Source: Planctomycetota bacterium
GTDB lineage: Bacteria > Planctomycetota > MHYJ01 > JACQXL01 > JACQZI01
Length of the DNA stretch: 64,000 bases
Assembly: GCA_016207825.1 (NCBI GenBank)
Contig: JACQZI010000012.1
Location: 1-64,000, forward strand
Direction of reading: 5' to 3'
The translations under genes were made by a program, and so were the position numbers. Below are positions 57,664 through 64,000 of this stretch, piece after piece. Numbering within the stretch: the first letter of the stretch is position 1; the number at the start of each line of letters is the position of its first letter. The notes beneath the pieces were generated by a model. That model did no database searches. It saw only the letters and a program-made list of their open reading frames with translations, and was not told the origin of the DNA.

Positions 57664-59318
57664 TGACAAAAATAAATAATGATTTAAAACAACTTATAGA
57701 AAGCGGCAAGAAACGCGGGTTTCTTACCTACGACGAAATCAATAAAGTTCTTCCGGCTGATATGATTTCCCAGGATAAGCTTGATAAGCTTTTGACCATG
57801 ATTGACGACCAGGGAATCGAGTTGGTTGACGAGGAACGTCCTTTTGAGCATGATATAACGGAAGAGCCGGCTAAAGGGGAAGACGGGGATAGCGTGACGG
57901 AAAGTGCGATACCTGAGGAAAAGGTTTCCCATATTGATGATCCGGTCCGGCTTTACCTTACCCAGATGGGCGAAATTCCTTTACTTTCCCGTGTGGAGGA
58001 GTTGATTCTGGCTAAGAAGATAGAATCCACGCGTAAGAGGTATCGTGAAAAGGTGTTGGAATCACCGGTGGCGATAATGGAAACTATTAAAGTCCTGGAA
58101 GATGTACGTGACGGGAATATCGCATACGACAGGACACTTCGGGCAGAAGCCGCGATAGACCTATCCAAAGTCAGCATCATAAAAAGGCTTCCCAGGATTA
58201 TTACTAAGCTGAAAGAATTTTTAAAAGAAGCACAGGATAGTTACAGTATTCTTGCCAATAACAGTCTTGCCGGTAAAAAGAAAGAAGCTGTAGCCAGAAA
58301 GGTTTCGGGCATTCAGGCGAAATGGGTGAAAATAACCGAGGATCTTAATGTCCAGACAAAGAAAATCAATCCTGTAGTTGACAGGTTGAAAGATATTTCG
58401 AAAAGGTTCAGCGGTATAATGAAAGAGCTGGATATCATCAGGAAATCGGCGAAGAATAAATCTCGTTTGAACGAGTTGAACCAAGAACTTTTCGGTTTAA
58501 AGTTGCTGGTCTTTGAGGATGACAACGACCTGAAAGCACGGTTAAAGGAGATAAGCCGCCGGGTGCAGGAATACGAAATGGCTAAAAGGAAATTGTCCAG
58601 CGCCAACTTGAGATTGGTGGTAAGCATTGCCAAAAAATACCGCAACAGGGGTTTAAGTTTTCTTGATTTAATCCAGGAGGGTAATACCGGTTTGATGCGT
58701 GCCGTGGAAAAATACGAATACAGGCGCGGGTATAAATTTTCAACCTATGCTACCTGGTGGATACGGCAGGCCATTACCAGGGCGATTGCCGACCAGTCCC
58801 GGACAATCAGGATTCCGGTGCACATGGTCGAAACGATGAGCCGTCTTAAAAATACCGCCAAGAAATTACTTCAGGAAAAAGGGCGCGAGCCGACCGTGGA
58901 AGAAATATCGGAAAATTCCCATATCCCTCTGGACGAGACGAAAAGGGTGCTTAAGATTTCGCGTTATCCCGTTTCGCTGGATAAGCCCATCGGCTACTCG
59001 GAAGACGGCCAGGTTGGGGATTTTATTGAAGACCGCCGTGTTCAATCGCCTCTTAAAGCGGCAACTCAGGATATGCTTAGGGAACGCTTGAATGATGTCC
59101 TTAACTCGCTTTCTTTCCGTGAACGGGAAATAGTAAAGCTTCGTTACGGCATAGAAACAGGATATGCTTATACCCTGGAAGAGGTCGGCAAGATATTTAA
59201 CGTGACGCGAGAAAGAATCAGGCAGATAGAAGCCAAGGCGCTGAGGAAATTACAGCATCCTATCCGAAGCCGTAAATTAATTAATTTCTTAGAGAAAACA
59301 GGTGCAAAAGAAGAATGA
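57663..59318 (+). CDS. rpoD: Primary sigma factor
   Basis: 551 residues. Region 1.1-like N-terminus (about 1-75) and region 1.2 ([18 protein letters not shown]) lead into a non-conserved region, then region 2 ([69 protein letters not shown]), region 3 and region 4 ([51 protein letters not shown]). This is the housekeeping factor that should recognise the TTGACA/TATAAT promoters described here. It is translationally coupled to dnaG, and the following zinc-ribbon gene overlaps it by four bases. Confidence 0.97.
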   Translation: MTKINNDLKQLIESGKKRGFLTYDEINKVLPADMISQDKLDKLLTMIDDQGIELVDEERPFEHDITEEPAKGEDGDSVTESAIPEEKVSHIDDPVRLYLTQMGEIPLLSRVEELILAKKIESTRKRYREKVLESPVAIMETIKVLEDVRDGNIAYDRTLRAEAAIDLSKVSIIKRLPRIITKLKEFLKEAQDSYSILANNSLAGKKKEAVARKVSGIQAKWVKITEDLNVQTKKINPVVDRLKDISKRFSGIMKELDIIRKSAKNKSRLNELNQELFGLKLLVFEDDNDLKARLKEISRRVQEYEMAKRKLSSANLRLVVSIAKKYRNRGLSFLDLIQEGNTGLMRAVEKYEYRRGYKFSTYATWWIRQAITRAIADQSRTIRIPVHMVETMSRLKNTAKKLLQEKGREPTVEEISENSHIPLDETKRVLKISRYPVSLDKPIGYSEDGQVGDFIEDRRVQSPLKAATQDMLRERLNDVLNSLSFREREIVKLRYGIETGYAYTLEEVGKIFNVTRERIRQIEAKALRKLQHPIRSRKLINFLEKTGAKEE

Positions 59319-60019
59319 TAAACGATACGATTAAAGTACTGACGGATTTACAGGAAATTGATGTAAAAATTCATGCACTGGAAGAGGAAAAAAGGAAAAA
59401 ACCATTGGTTCTGGGGGAAGAAGATAAAGCGGTTAATACCCTGAAGGAAAAATTAGCCTTACTTCAAAACAGCCACAAGGATTCAAGGAAAGAGATAGAC
59501 CAGAAAGAACTGGCGCTTAAGGAAAAAGAGGAAAAAGTCGTCAAGTTAAACGTCCAGCTGAATACCATTAAGACCAATAAAGAATATTCAACCATCCTGA
59601 ACGAAATCAGCTCCGTTAAGGCTGATATGAGTGTTTTGGAAGACGAAATCCTTGGTTCCTTTTCTCGTGCCGAACAAATACAGAAGGATGCGGAAAGTGT
59701 CCAGAAGGAGTTGGATATTGCCCTGAAGAAGCGTAATGAGGTGGCAAAAGAAGTTGATACGGCGGTGGCTGAAGTCAATAAAGCGCTCGAAGAATTATAC
59801 GTAAAAAGAAGCGAGTTTGCGGAAAAAGTTCCTTCCGGATTTATGACTATTTACGAGAAAATAATCGCCCATACAACTAATAAAACCGCTTTAGCACAGG
59901 TGATAGAAGATGTTTGCCAGGGGTGCTTCATGGATGTTTCCCCCCAAGAAATTAACGAGTTGATGAGGGGCAAGGAGATTATCCGTTGCCGTTCTTGTTC
60001 CCGGATTTTGTACCTGTAA
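59315..60019 (+). CDS. Coiled-coil protein with C-terminal C4 zinc ribbon (CT398/DUF164 type)
   Basis: 234 residues; the ATG overlaps the rpoD stop (ATGA). Residues 10-170 form a long coiled coil ([37 protein letters not shown]), followed by a zinc ribbon with [13 protein letters not shown] and [10 protein letters not shown]. This is the CT398 family, which is often found beside rpoD or rpoN and, in Chlamydia, interacts with sigma-54. The linkage with rpoD here fits; whether it acts on a sigma factor is inferred. Transcription probably ends at the hairpin that begins at its stop. Confidence 0.88.
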   Translation: MINDTIKVLTDLQEIDVKIHALEEEKRKKPLVLGEEDKAVNTLKEKLALLQNSHKDSRKEIDQKELALKEKEEKVVKLNVQLNTIKTNKEYSTILNEISSVKADMSVLEDEILGSFSRAEQIQKDAESVQKELDIALKKRNEVAKEVDTAVAEVNKALEELYVKRSEFAEKVPSGFMTIYEKIIAHTTNKTALAQVIEDVCQGCFMDVSPQEINELMRGKEIIRCRSCSRILYL

Positions 60020-60041
60020 GAAAAGGTGATTAACTTTTCTT
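60018..60041. terminator. Bidirectional hairpin between convergent genes
   Basis: AAGAAAAG at 60018-60025 and CTTTTCTT at 60034-60041 form a perfect 8-bp stem with an 8-base loop, overlapping the stop codons of the zinc-ribbon gene and birA. The stem is AT-rich, so termination may be weak. Confidence 0.5.
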
Positions 60042-60821
60042 GCAGCGTAGGAGCGTTGCATTTTCGCCCCTGAATACCTTAGCACCTTCCTGTGTTTTTA
60101 AGGTGATCCCTTTGTGAAGGTCAATATCGATTACTTTTCCTTCCACTGTTTTACCTTCAACTTCTAGGGCGATCTCTGCGCCGATGATTCCGGACATATT
60201 TTTCCAGGCATCCGATATTTCATTTTCCTGCTTACTAAGCACTTTTTGGTACCAGTTATCAAGATACATTAAAAATTGGCGGAAAATGTCCTTCTGGTTT
60301 ATTAAAGCGCCTGTTTCCATATATAATGAAGTGACTATTTGGTTTAAATCAGCCGGGATTTCTTCGCTCTTCATGTTAATATTAAACCCGATGCCTAAAA
60401 TCATGGCTTCTGGTTTGCTAGCGATACACTTGGTTTCCACGATAATGCCGGCTATTTTTCGCTCATTAATAATGACGTCATTGGGCCACCTGATTTTGGC
60501 GTCAAGCTGGAATTTGTCTTTTAATAATTTACAAATGGCAATTGCTCCGATGACCATCAATAAGGATGATTTTTCTATGGGCATATCCGGTTTTAAAATG
60601 ACAGATGCCCAGATACCGGCGTCTTTGGGTGCATGCCAGGAACGATTGAATCGTCCCCTGCCTTTCAACTGTTCATCGGCAAAGATAACCGTTCCCTCCG
60701 GGCTGCCTCTTGAAACTTCCAGCCAGGCAAGGTCGTTAGTGGAGGTAACCTTTTTGAAACAACGTATCTGCCGCCCGATTGTCTTAACAGGCAAATTTTC
60801 AAACCAGGTTTCTTCTAACAT
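60030..60821 (-). CDS. birA: Biotin-[acetyl-CoA-carboxylase] ligase
   Basis: 263 residues from ATG 60821. The biotin-binding motif KGRGRFNRSW (about 53-62) and the catalytic-domain landmarks KVTSTNDLA, IRWPNDVIINERKIAGIIVETK and LGIGFNIN are intact. The N-terminal helix-turn-helix of regulatory BirA is absent, so it is a monofunctional ligase attaching biotin to carboxylase carrier proteins. It is convergent to the zinc-ribbon gene and directly downstream of the TonB-like gene on the same strand, 16 bp away. Confidence 0.92.
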   Translation of the reverse strand: MLEETWFENLPVKTIGRQIRCFKKVTSTNDLAWLEVSRGSPEGTVIFADEQLKGRGRFNRSWHAPKDAGIWASVILKPDMPIEKSSLLMVIGAIAICKLLKDKFQLDAKIRWPNDVIINERKIAGIIVETKCIASKPEAMILGIGFNINMKSEEIPADLNQIVTSLYMETGALINQKDIFRQFLMYLDNWYQKVLSKQENEISDAWKNMSGIIGAEIALEVEGKTVEGKVIDIDLHKGITLKTQEGAKVFRGENATLLRCKKS

Positions 60822-60837
60822 AGTTATCTTTAGCGGC

Positions 60838-61596
60838 TTATTTCTGGTATATAAAAGGAACAATTATTGTTAATGAAGGCATATCCACTTTTTTAGAAAT
60901 ATCCGGGAAGGGAGCGGCCGCTTTGACAGTTTCAAGCGCGGCCATATCAAGGATGGGGAAATCGGAATGATTGGTTATTTCGGCATCCAGAATCTCGCCC
61001 TTGGGGTTGACCGTTATTTTTACGGTGACTTTGCCGGAAAGTTTTTGCCTCTTAGCTTCTTCTGGGACAAAATATTTCGCCTGTATTTGCTCCTGCACCC
61101 TTTTTAGGTAGGGTTTATTCTCTCCGGCCAGGCGCAATCTTAATTCCGGCGTTAAGTTGCTTCTATCGTAGAATTCTTCCAGTTCTTTCAGTTTTTGCTG
61201 GGCTTGTTCCGGCGTAAGAGTAGAGTGAATGGTTTCTTCAGGCTTTGCATACGGTTCATCCTTTTGTTCAATAGGCTTTATTTCTTCAGGCAAGACAGAT
61301 ATGTTTTTTTCTGACACATCTTTTTCTTCAGTTTGAGGAGGAGTTTCCGGTGGCTTTGCTTCCGGATTATCGGGTGTTACCTTAGGGGCGTCCTGCGGCG
61401 GTTCCGGCTGCTCTGATTTCAGATTGTTCGGCTGTGCCCGCAGTTCTTCGAAGATAAAATCAAGGTCGCGGGAGGTGTATTGGTAAGGCTTGCTGAAACT
61501 TAATGCAGGCAGTATTATTAAAACTACCAGATGAAAGGCTACAGAAATAATTAAAGTGAGTTTTATCCCGGAAATCTTTCTTGTTTCAACGGCCAT
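60838..61596 (-). CDS. TonB-family protein with Pro/Glu-rich linker
   Basis: 252 residues. One N-terminal membrane segment (LTLIISVAFHLVVLIILPALS), a Pro/Glu/Lys-rich linker (about 45-130, SEQPEPPQDAPKVTPDNPEAKPPE), then the C-terminal TonB domain (QEQIQAKYFVPEEAKRQKLSGKVTVKITVNPKGEILDAEITNHS, LETVKAAAPFPDIS). It would link inner-membrane energy to an outer-membrane receptor or act as a related spanning protein. It differs from the copy at 21858-22559 by its longer linker. It begins 2 bp after the stop of the Asp23-like gene, so the two are probably cotranscribed. Confidence 0.85.
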   Translation of the reverse strand: MAVETRKISGIKLTLIISVAFHLVVLIILPALSFSKPYQYTSRDLDFIFEELRAQPNNLKSEQPEPPQDAPKVTPDNPEAKPPETPPQTEEKDVSEKNISVLPEEIKPIEQKDEPYAKPEETIHSTLTPEQAQQKLKELEEFYDRSNLTPELRLRLAGENKPYLKRVQEQIQAKYFVPEEAKRQKLSGKVTVKITVNPKGEILDAEITNHSDFPILDMAALETVKAAAPFPDISKKVDMPSLTIIVPFIYQK

Positions 61597-61598
61597 AA

Positions 61599-62228
61599 CT
61601 ATTCGCTATCAACCGGATACTGGGGACCGTAAAACATTCCCTGCTCAATAAGGTCTGATTTTTTCTTGCTGTCGGATTTTTTATGGTCGCGTTCCACTAT
61701 GTTGGTAAGATATAACTGGAAGACAGGAGGTTCTTTTACCTCGACGATTTCCTGAAACCTCATGTGTATCATTTCTTGGATTTTTGCGGTTACTTCCTGG
61801 ACATTAGTCCCTTCCCAGGCGGAATAATAGGCGGTAATCACTATCGGTTTCGCTTCAGATTTTTTGTCCTTCCTGATGCGGATGTGGATATCGTGCACCT
61901 CGGCCAGTTTCTTTACCGCCCGGCGCAGGGAATTTTCTATTGCCGAGAGTGAAATGGAGAATTCACCGCTTGCCACATTCAGTTTTATATGGGTTGCATA
62001 TTGGCGGACAAACAAGTGGCTCAAGAAATAAAGCAGGTTAAAAAGGACAATATATACGGTCAATAATAAAGCGACCATTCGCACCGATGGGTTGGTATTG
62101 ATTTGGTCGATAAAATTACCAATCATTACGATATTGATGATATCAGATGCCCAGGCAAATCCGATTACTCCGAATCCAACCGCTACCAGCCAGTTCGTCA
62201 AACGGAGAATATATCCGATTACTTTCAT
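61599..62228 (-). CDS. AmaP/Asp23-like membrane protein
   Basis: 209 residues; ribosome site AAGGAG before ATG 62228. Two membrane helices (about 12-38 and 52-75) precede a soluble domain with VASGEFSISLSAIENSLRRAVKKLAEVHDIHIRIR, the alternating beta-alpha pattern of Asp23/AmaP proteins (alkaline-shock response). Known relatives anchor Asp23 filaments at the membrane in Gram-positives, while the role in this type of organism is unknown. It is followed 2 bp later by the TonB-like gene. Confidence 0.75.
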   Translation of the reverse strand: MKVIGYILRLTNWLVAVGFGVIGFAWASDIINIVMIGNFIDQINTNPSVRMVALLLTVYIVLFNLLYFLSHLFVRQYATHIKLNVASGEFSISLSAIENSLRRAVKKLAEVHDIHIRIRKDKKSEAKPIVITAYYSAWEGTNVQEVTAKIQEMIHMRFQEIVEVKEPPVFQLYLTNIVERDHKKSDSKKKSDLIEQGMFYGPQYPVDSE

Positions 62229-62291
62229 ATAAAAACTCCTTATAAGAACGACCTTTGTATTCTATATAAAAGGTATCGTTTTGTAAAGTAA

Positions 62292-63836
62292 TTATTGGAG
62301 CAGTTTTTTAATTACCCCGTCAAAAAGGTTGTTCGGGATTCCCTGCAAGATAATAGCGGATTTTCCGTTCTGATAAACCGCATCGGATGTTTTGCCGTAA
62401 TCGTAGCGCCGGGTGTTATCCGCAATTACGGGGTCAATTTGCTCCTCAATAGAAGCTTCTATAAACAAACTCATCCCTTCGGCGAATTCCTTGGCGTCTT
62501 TTTCTGTATCCCAAGACGTGCTCCATATGGTAAATCCAGTTTTTTCCTTGGGATTAAATAGTTCGATATAAGTATCGCCGCCCCAGCCGATGGAATATCT
62601 TTCAGCCGCCGGTCCTGTTTTGGGGTTGGAAAGGAACTGTAGTAAAACAACGAATTCTCCTTGAGTGTCCGGTTTGGATTGCTTCCAGCTTTCTCCTAAG
62701 AGCGGTAATAAATCCGGTATTTCGATTGTTACAGGCAGGTCTTGGCCTTCAAGGTATTTTTCCGGATGGAGTACTTGTTCGGTTGATTTAGGGAAGTTTT
62801 CATAGAGCTTATTAACGCCTTCCCACCCTTCGATCTCTTTTATTGCTTTAATGAACTTTGCCCCGATGGAATAATTGTAAAGCGACAAAACAGACTGGAC
62901 CATTTTGGGGCCGAAATCAGAATCGTTCTTAGCGCTTTTCCATGGGGGCGGCATTTCAAGCATTTTTCCCATGCGGCTTTCAGGCATGCATTCGATTGGC
63001 ACCAGGGTGGCATCCCCTTCAATCAAAGCGTCCCGGATATATCTTCCTTCCGTTGAGGTAGCTTTTTTATTTAATTCGGAGATATTAAATAGTTGATCCT
63101 GTAATCCATGGAAAGTTTCGTGTATTCTGGTGGCTTTGAATTTGACCGGGTCGAGTTCTTTCTTGATGTAAAGTGTTTTATCCGCCCAGCGGTAAAAACC
63201 CTGGATGCTGTCGGCTTTTTGCCCGTATACGCGCTCAAATTGGGTGGAAGTCAATATTTTATGCTTAACCGGTTCTTTGAATTTTAAGCCCCTCACTTTT
63301 TCTATAAGAGCGATTGCTTCTTCCTGGTCTTTTTCATCCTGTTCGGTCTGGGGAACTTCAACTATAGGGGGAATCAACTTCATGACATTTTTATATTCAT
63401 CGCTTCCGCGGACGAATTCCAGGTCTTTATCCGCATCGATGAATTCCTGGTTATCAAACCCGTATTTAATTGCCAAGGCCAGTGATTTCAGCGCGTTTTC
63501 TTTGTCTTTAAGAAGAGAATACATGCAGGCGCTGTTATAGTGGGCGCTGCCCAAAGCTTCTTTTGGCAGTTCCAAGGTAAGCAGTTTCTGATATACGCCC
63601 AAGGCTTTTTGGTAGTTCCTTTCATAAATCAGCATCTCACCCATCTGCAATAGTTTTTCCGGGTCGGTTTCGGTGATTTCTTCAAGTTTAGGCGGTTCCG
63701 GTTTCACTACAACCGGCTTCTCGATTTTCGGCGGTTCTGTTTTAGGAGCCTCGGTTGTTTGTGGTGTTGAAGGGGTTCCGCATCCCATGATAAAAATTAT
63801 CCCGGCAAATCCCAAGCTACACATCAGGTTTTTCAT
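62292..63836 (-). CDS. Lipoprotein with TPRs and a HETFH metalloprotease-like domain
   Basis: 514 residues; AAGGAG before ATG 63836. The lipobox IMGC (about 16-19) and a Pro/Lys/Glu-rich linker are followed by TPR helices (about 60-160). The domain behind has HETFH at 239-243 with Glu273 in LIEGDATL, consistent with a gluzincin-type zinc site (HExxH plus a downstream Glu). The C-terminal half is beta-rich (VVLLQFLSNPKTG, WGGDTYIELF, GFTIWSTSWDTEKDA). A secreted or outer-leaflet protease is inferred; activity is not proven. It is divergent from the gene starting at 63970 and separated from it by two facing regulatory stretches. Confidence 0.8.
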   Translation of the reverse strand: MKNLMCSLGFAGIIFIMGCGTPSTPQTTEAPKTEPPKIEKPVVVKPEPPKLEEITETDPEKLLQMGEMLIYERNYQKALGVYQKLLTLELPKEALGSAHYNSACMYSLLKDKENALKSLALAIKYGFDNQEFIDADKDLEFVRGSDEYKNVMKLIPPIVEVPQTEQDEKDQEEAIALIEKVRGLKFKEPVKHKILTSTQFERVYGQKADSIQGFYRWADKTLYIKKELDPVKFKATRIHETFHGLQDQLFNISELNKKATSTEGRYIRDALIEGDATLVPIECMPESRMGKMLEMPPPWKSAKNDSDFGPKMVQSVLSLYNYSIGAKFIKAIKEIEGWEGVNKLYENFPKSTEQVLHPEKYLEGQDLPVTIEIPDLLPLLGESWKQSKPDTQGEFVVLLQFLSNPKTGPAAERYSIGWGGDTYIELFNPKEKTGFTIWSTSWDTEKDAKEFAEGMSLFIEASIEEQIDPVIADNTRRYDYGKTSDAVYQNGKSAIILQGIPNNLFDGVIKKLLQ

Positions 63837-63904
63837 GATTTACTCCTTATAAATAAAAGTAACATTTTAAATTATATTAATTCGTTAAGCCTGTCAATAA
63901 ATGC

Positions 63905-63932
63905 TTGACTTTAAATTATGCCGCTATATAAT
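63905..63932 (+). promoter_or_regulatory. Promoter of the last, partial gene
   Basis: TTGACT at 63905-63910 and TATAAT at 63927-63932, 16 bp apart, about 37 bp before the ATG at 63970. Confidence 0.6.
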
Positions 63933-63969
63933 ACGCCTTATAATCGCATGATGAAAGGGGGTGAAAATA

Positions 63970-64000
63970 ATGAAAATCCTGTCAACCCTGTTCCTGATAA
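63970..64000 (+). CDS. Start of a gene cut by the window end
   Basis: ATG 63970 follows AAAGGGGGTGA (63954-63964), the same strong ribosome site as before 7549 and 7959. The visible residues are MKILSTLFLI, the start of a signal peptide or membrane segment. Nothing more can be said. Confidence 0.7.
   Translation, partial: MKILSTLFLI

Overview
The window looks like a chromosomal contig of an uncultured Gram-negative-type bacterium, most likely from the Planctomycetota/PVC radiation. That placement is inferred from gene style: large secreted TPR/beta-propeller proteins, a squalene-cyclase-like repeat protein, paralogous ThuA/DUF4159-like lipoprotein-type proteins, a signal peptidase I with a large inserted domain, and a TPR-type sigma-54 activator. 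No rRNA is present to confirm it. Housekeeping genes (lepA-lepB, lptB, purB, tatA, an nfnAB-like pair, valS, fusA, iscU-like, dnaG-rpoD, birA) alternate with accessory islands.

Layout. Positions 1-8750 are an accessory region: a truncated paralogue of a later gene, an Rhs gene split by a single-base frameshift and ending in an AT-rich lysozyme-like toxin tip with a lipoprotein immunity candidate, an Rhs relic, a DDE transposase, a 22-bp-period repeat array, a frameshifted HTH gene, a membrane-anchored trypsin-like protease and two unrecognised proteins. Positions 8868-21660 are a likely sigma-54 regulon: a TPR/AAA+/Fis activator, then a palindrome and a consensus -24/-12 promoter, then a run of same-strand genes for exported proteins (glycine-rich adhesin, two ThuA/DUF4159-like proteins, an esterase, a zinc protease, a transglutaminase/C25-like lipoprotein). 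Positions 21858-33544 are mostly core metabolism and envelope biogenesis, with an AT-rich DnaA-box-bearing intergenic region (25970-26286) and a second 22-bp array (32472-32735). Positions 33627-43870 (minus strand) hold a prenyltransferase-repeat protein, a 1469-aa TPR/PQQ-propeller protein, a HEAT/DUF4159-like protein and valS. Positions 44606-54540 hold fusA, a third 22-bp array, a small sugar/aldehyde gene set, the IscU-zinc-ribbon fusion and a CAU tRNA. Positions 54600-64000 hold the dnaG-rpoD-zinc ribbon operon and a minus-strand envelope group (TonB-like, Asp23/AmaP-like, lipoprotein protease).

The most unusual signals are: (1) three intergenic arrays with an exact 22-bp period, different consensus sequences but a shared GC(A/C)A core, each beside a similar G-rich tract; (2) a ~63-bp double-hairpin element inserted twice at the same point of another dispersed repeat, with a related copy and other palindromes read through in frame inside proteins, including one that splits a presumed CxxC zinc knuckle of ValRS; (3) a run of consensus promoters whose -10 box lies only 7-12 nt from an ATG without a Shine-Dalgarno sequence, suggesting leaderless mRNAs; (4) the activator/enhancer/sigma-54 promoter arrangement in front of the exported-protein locus.
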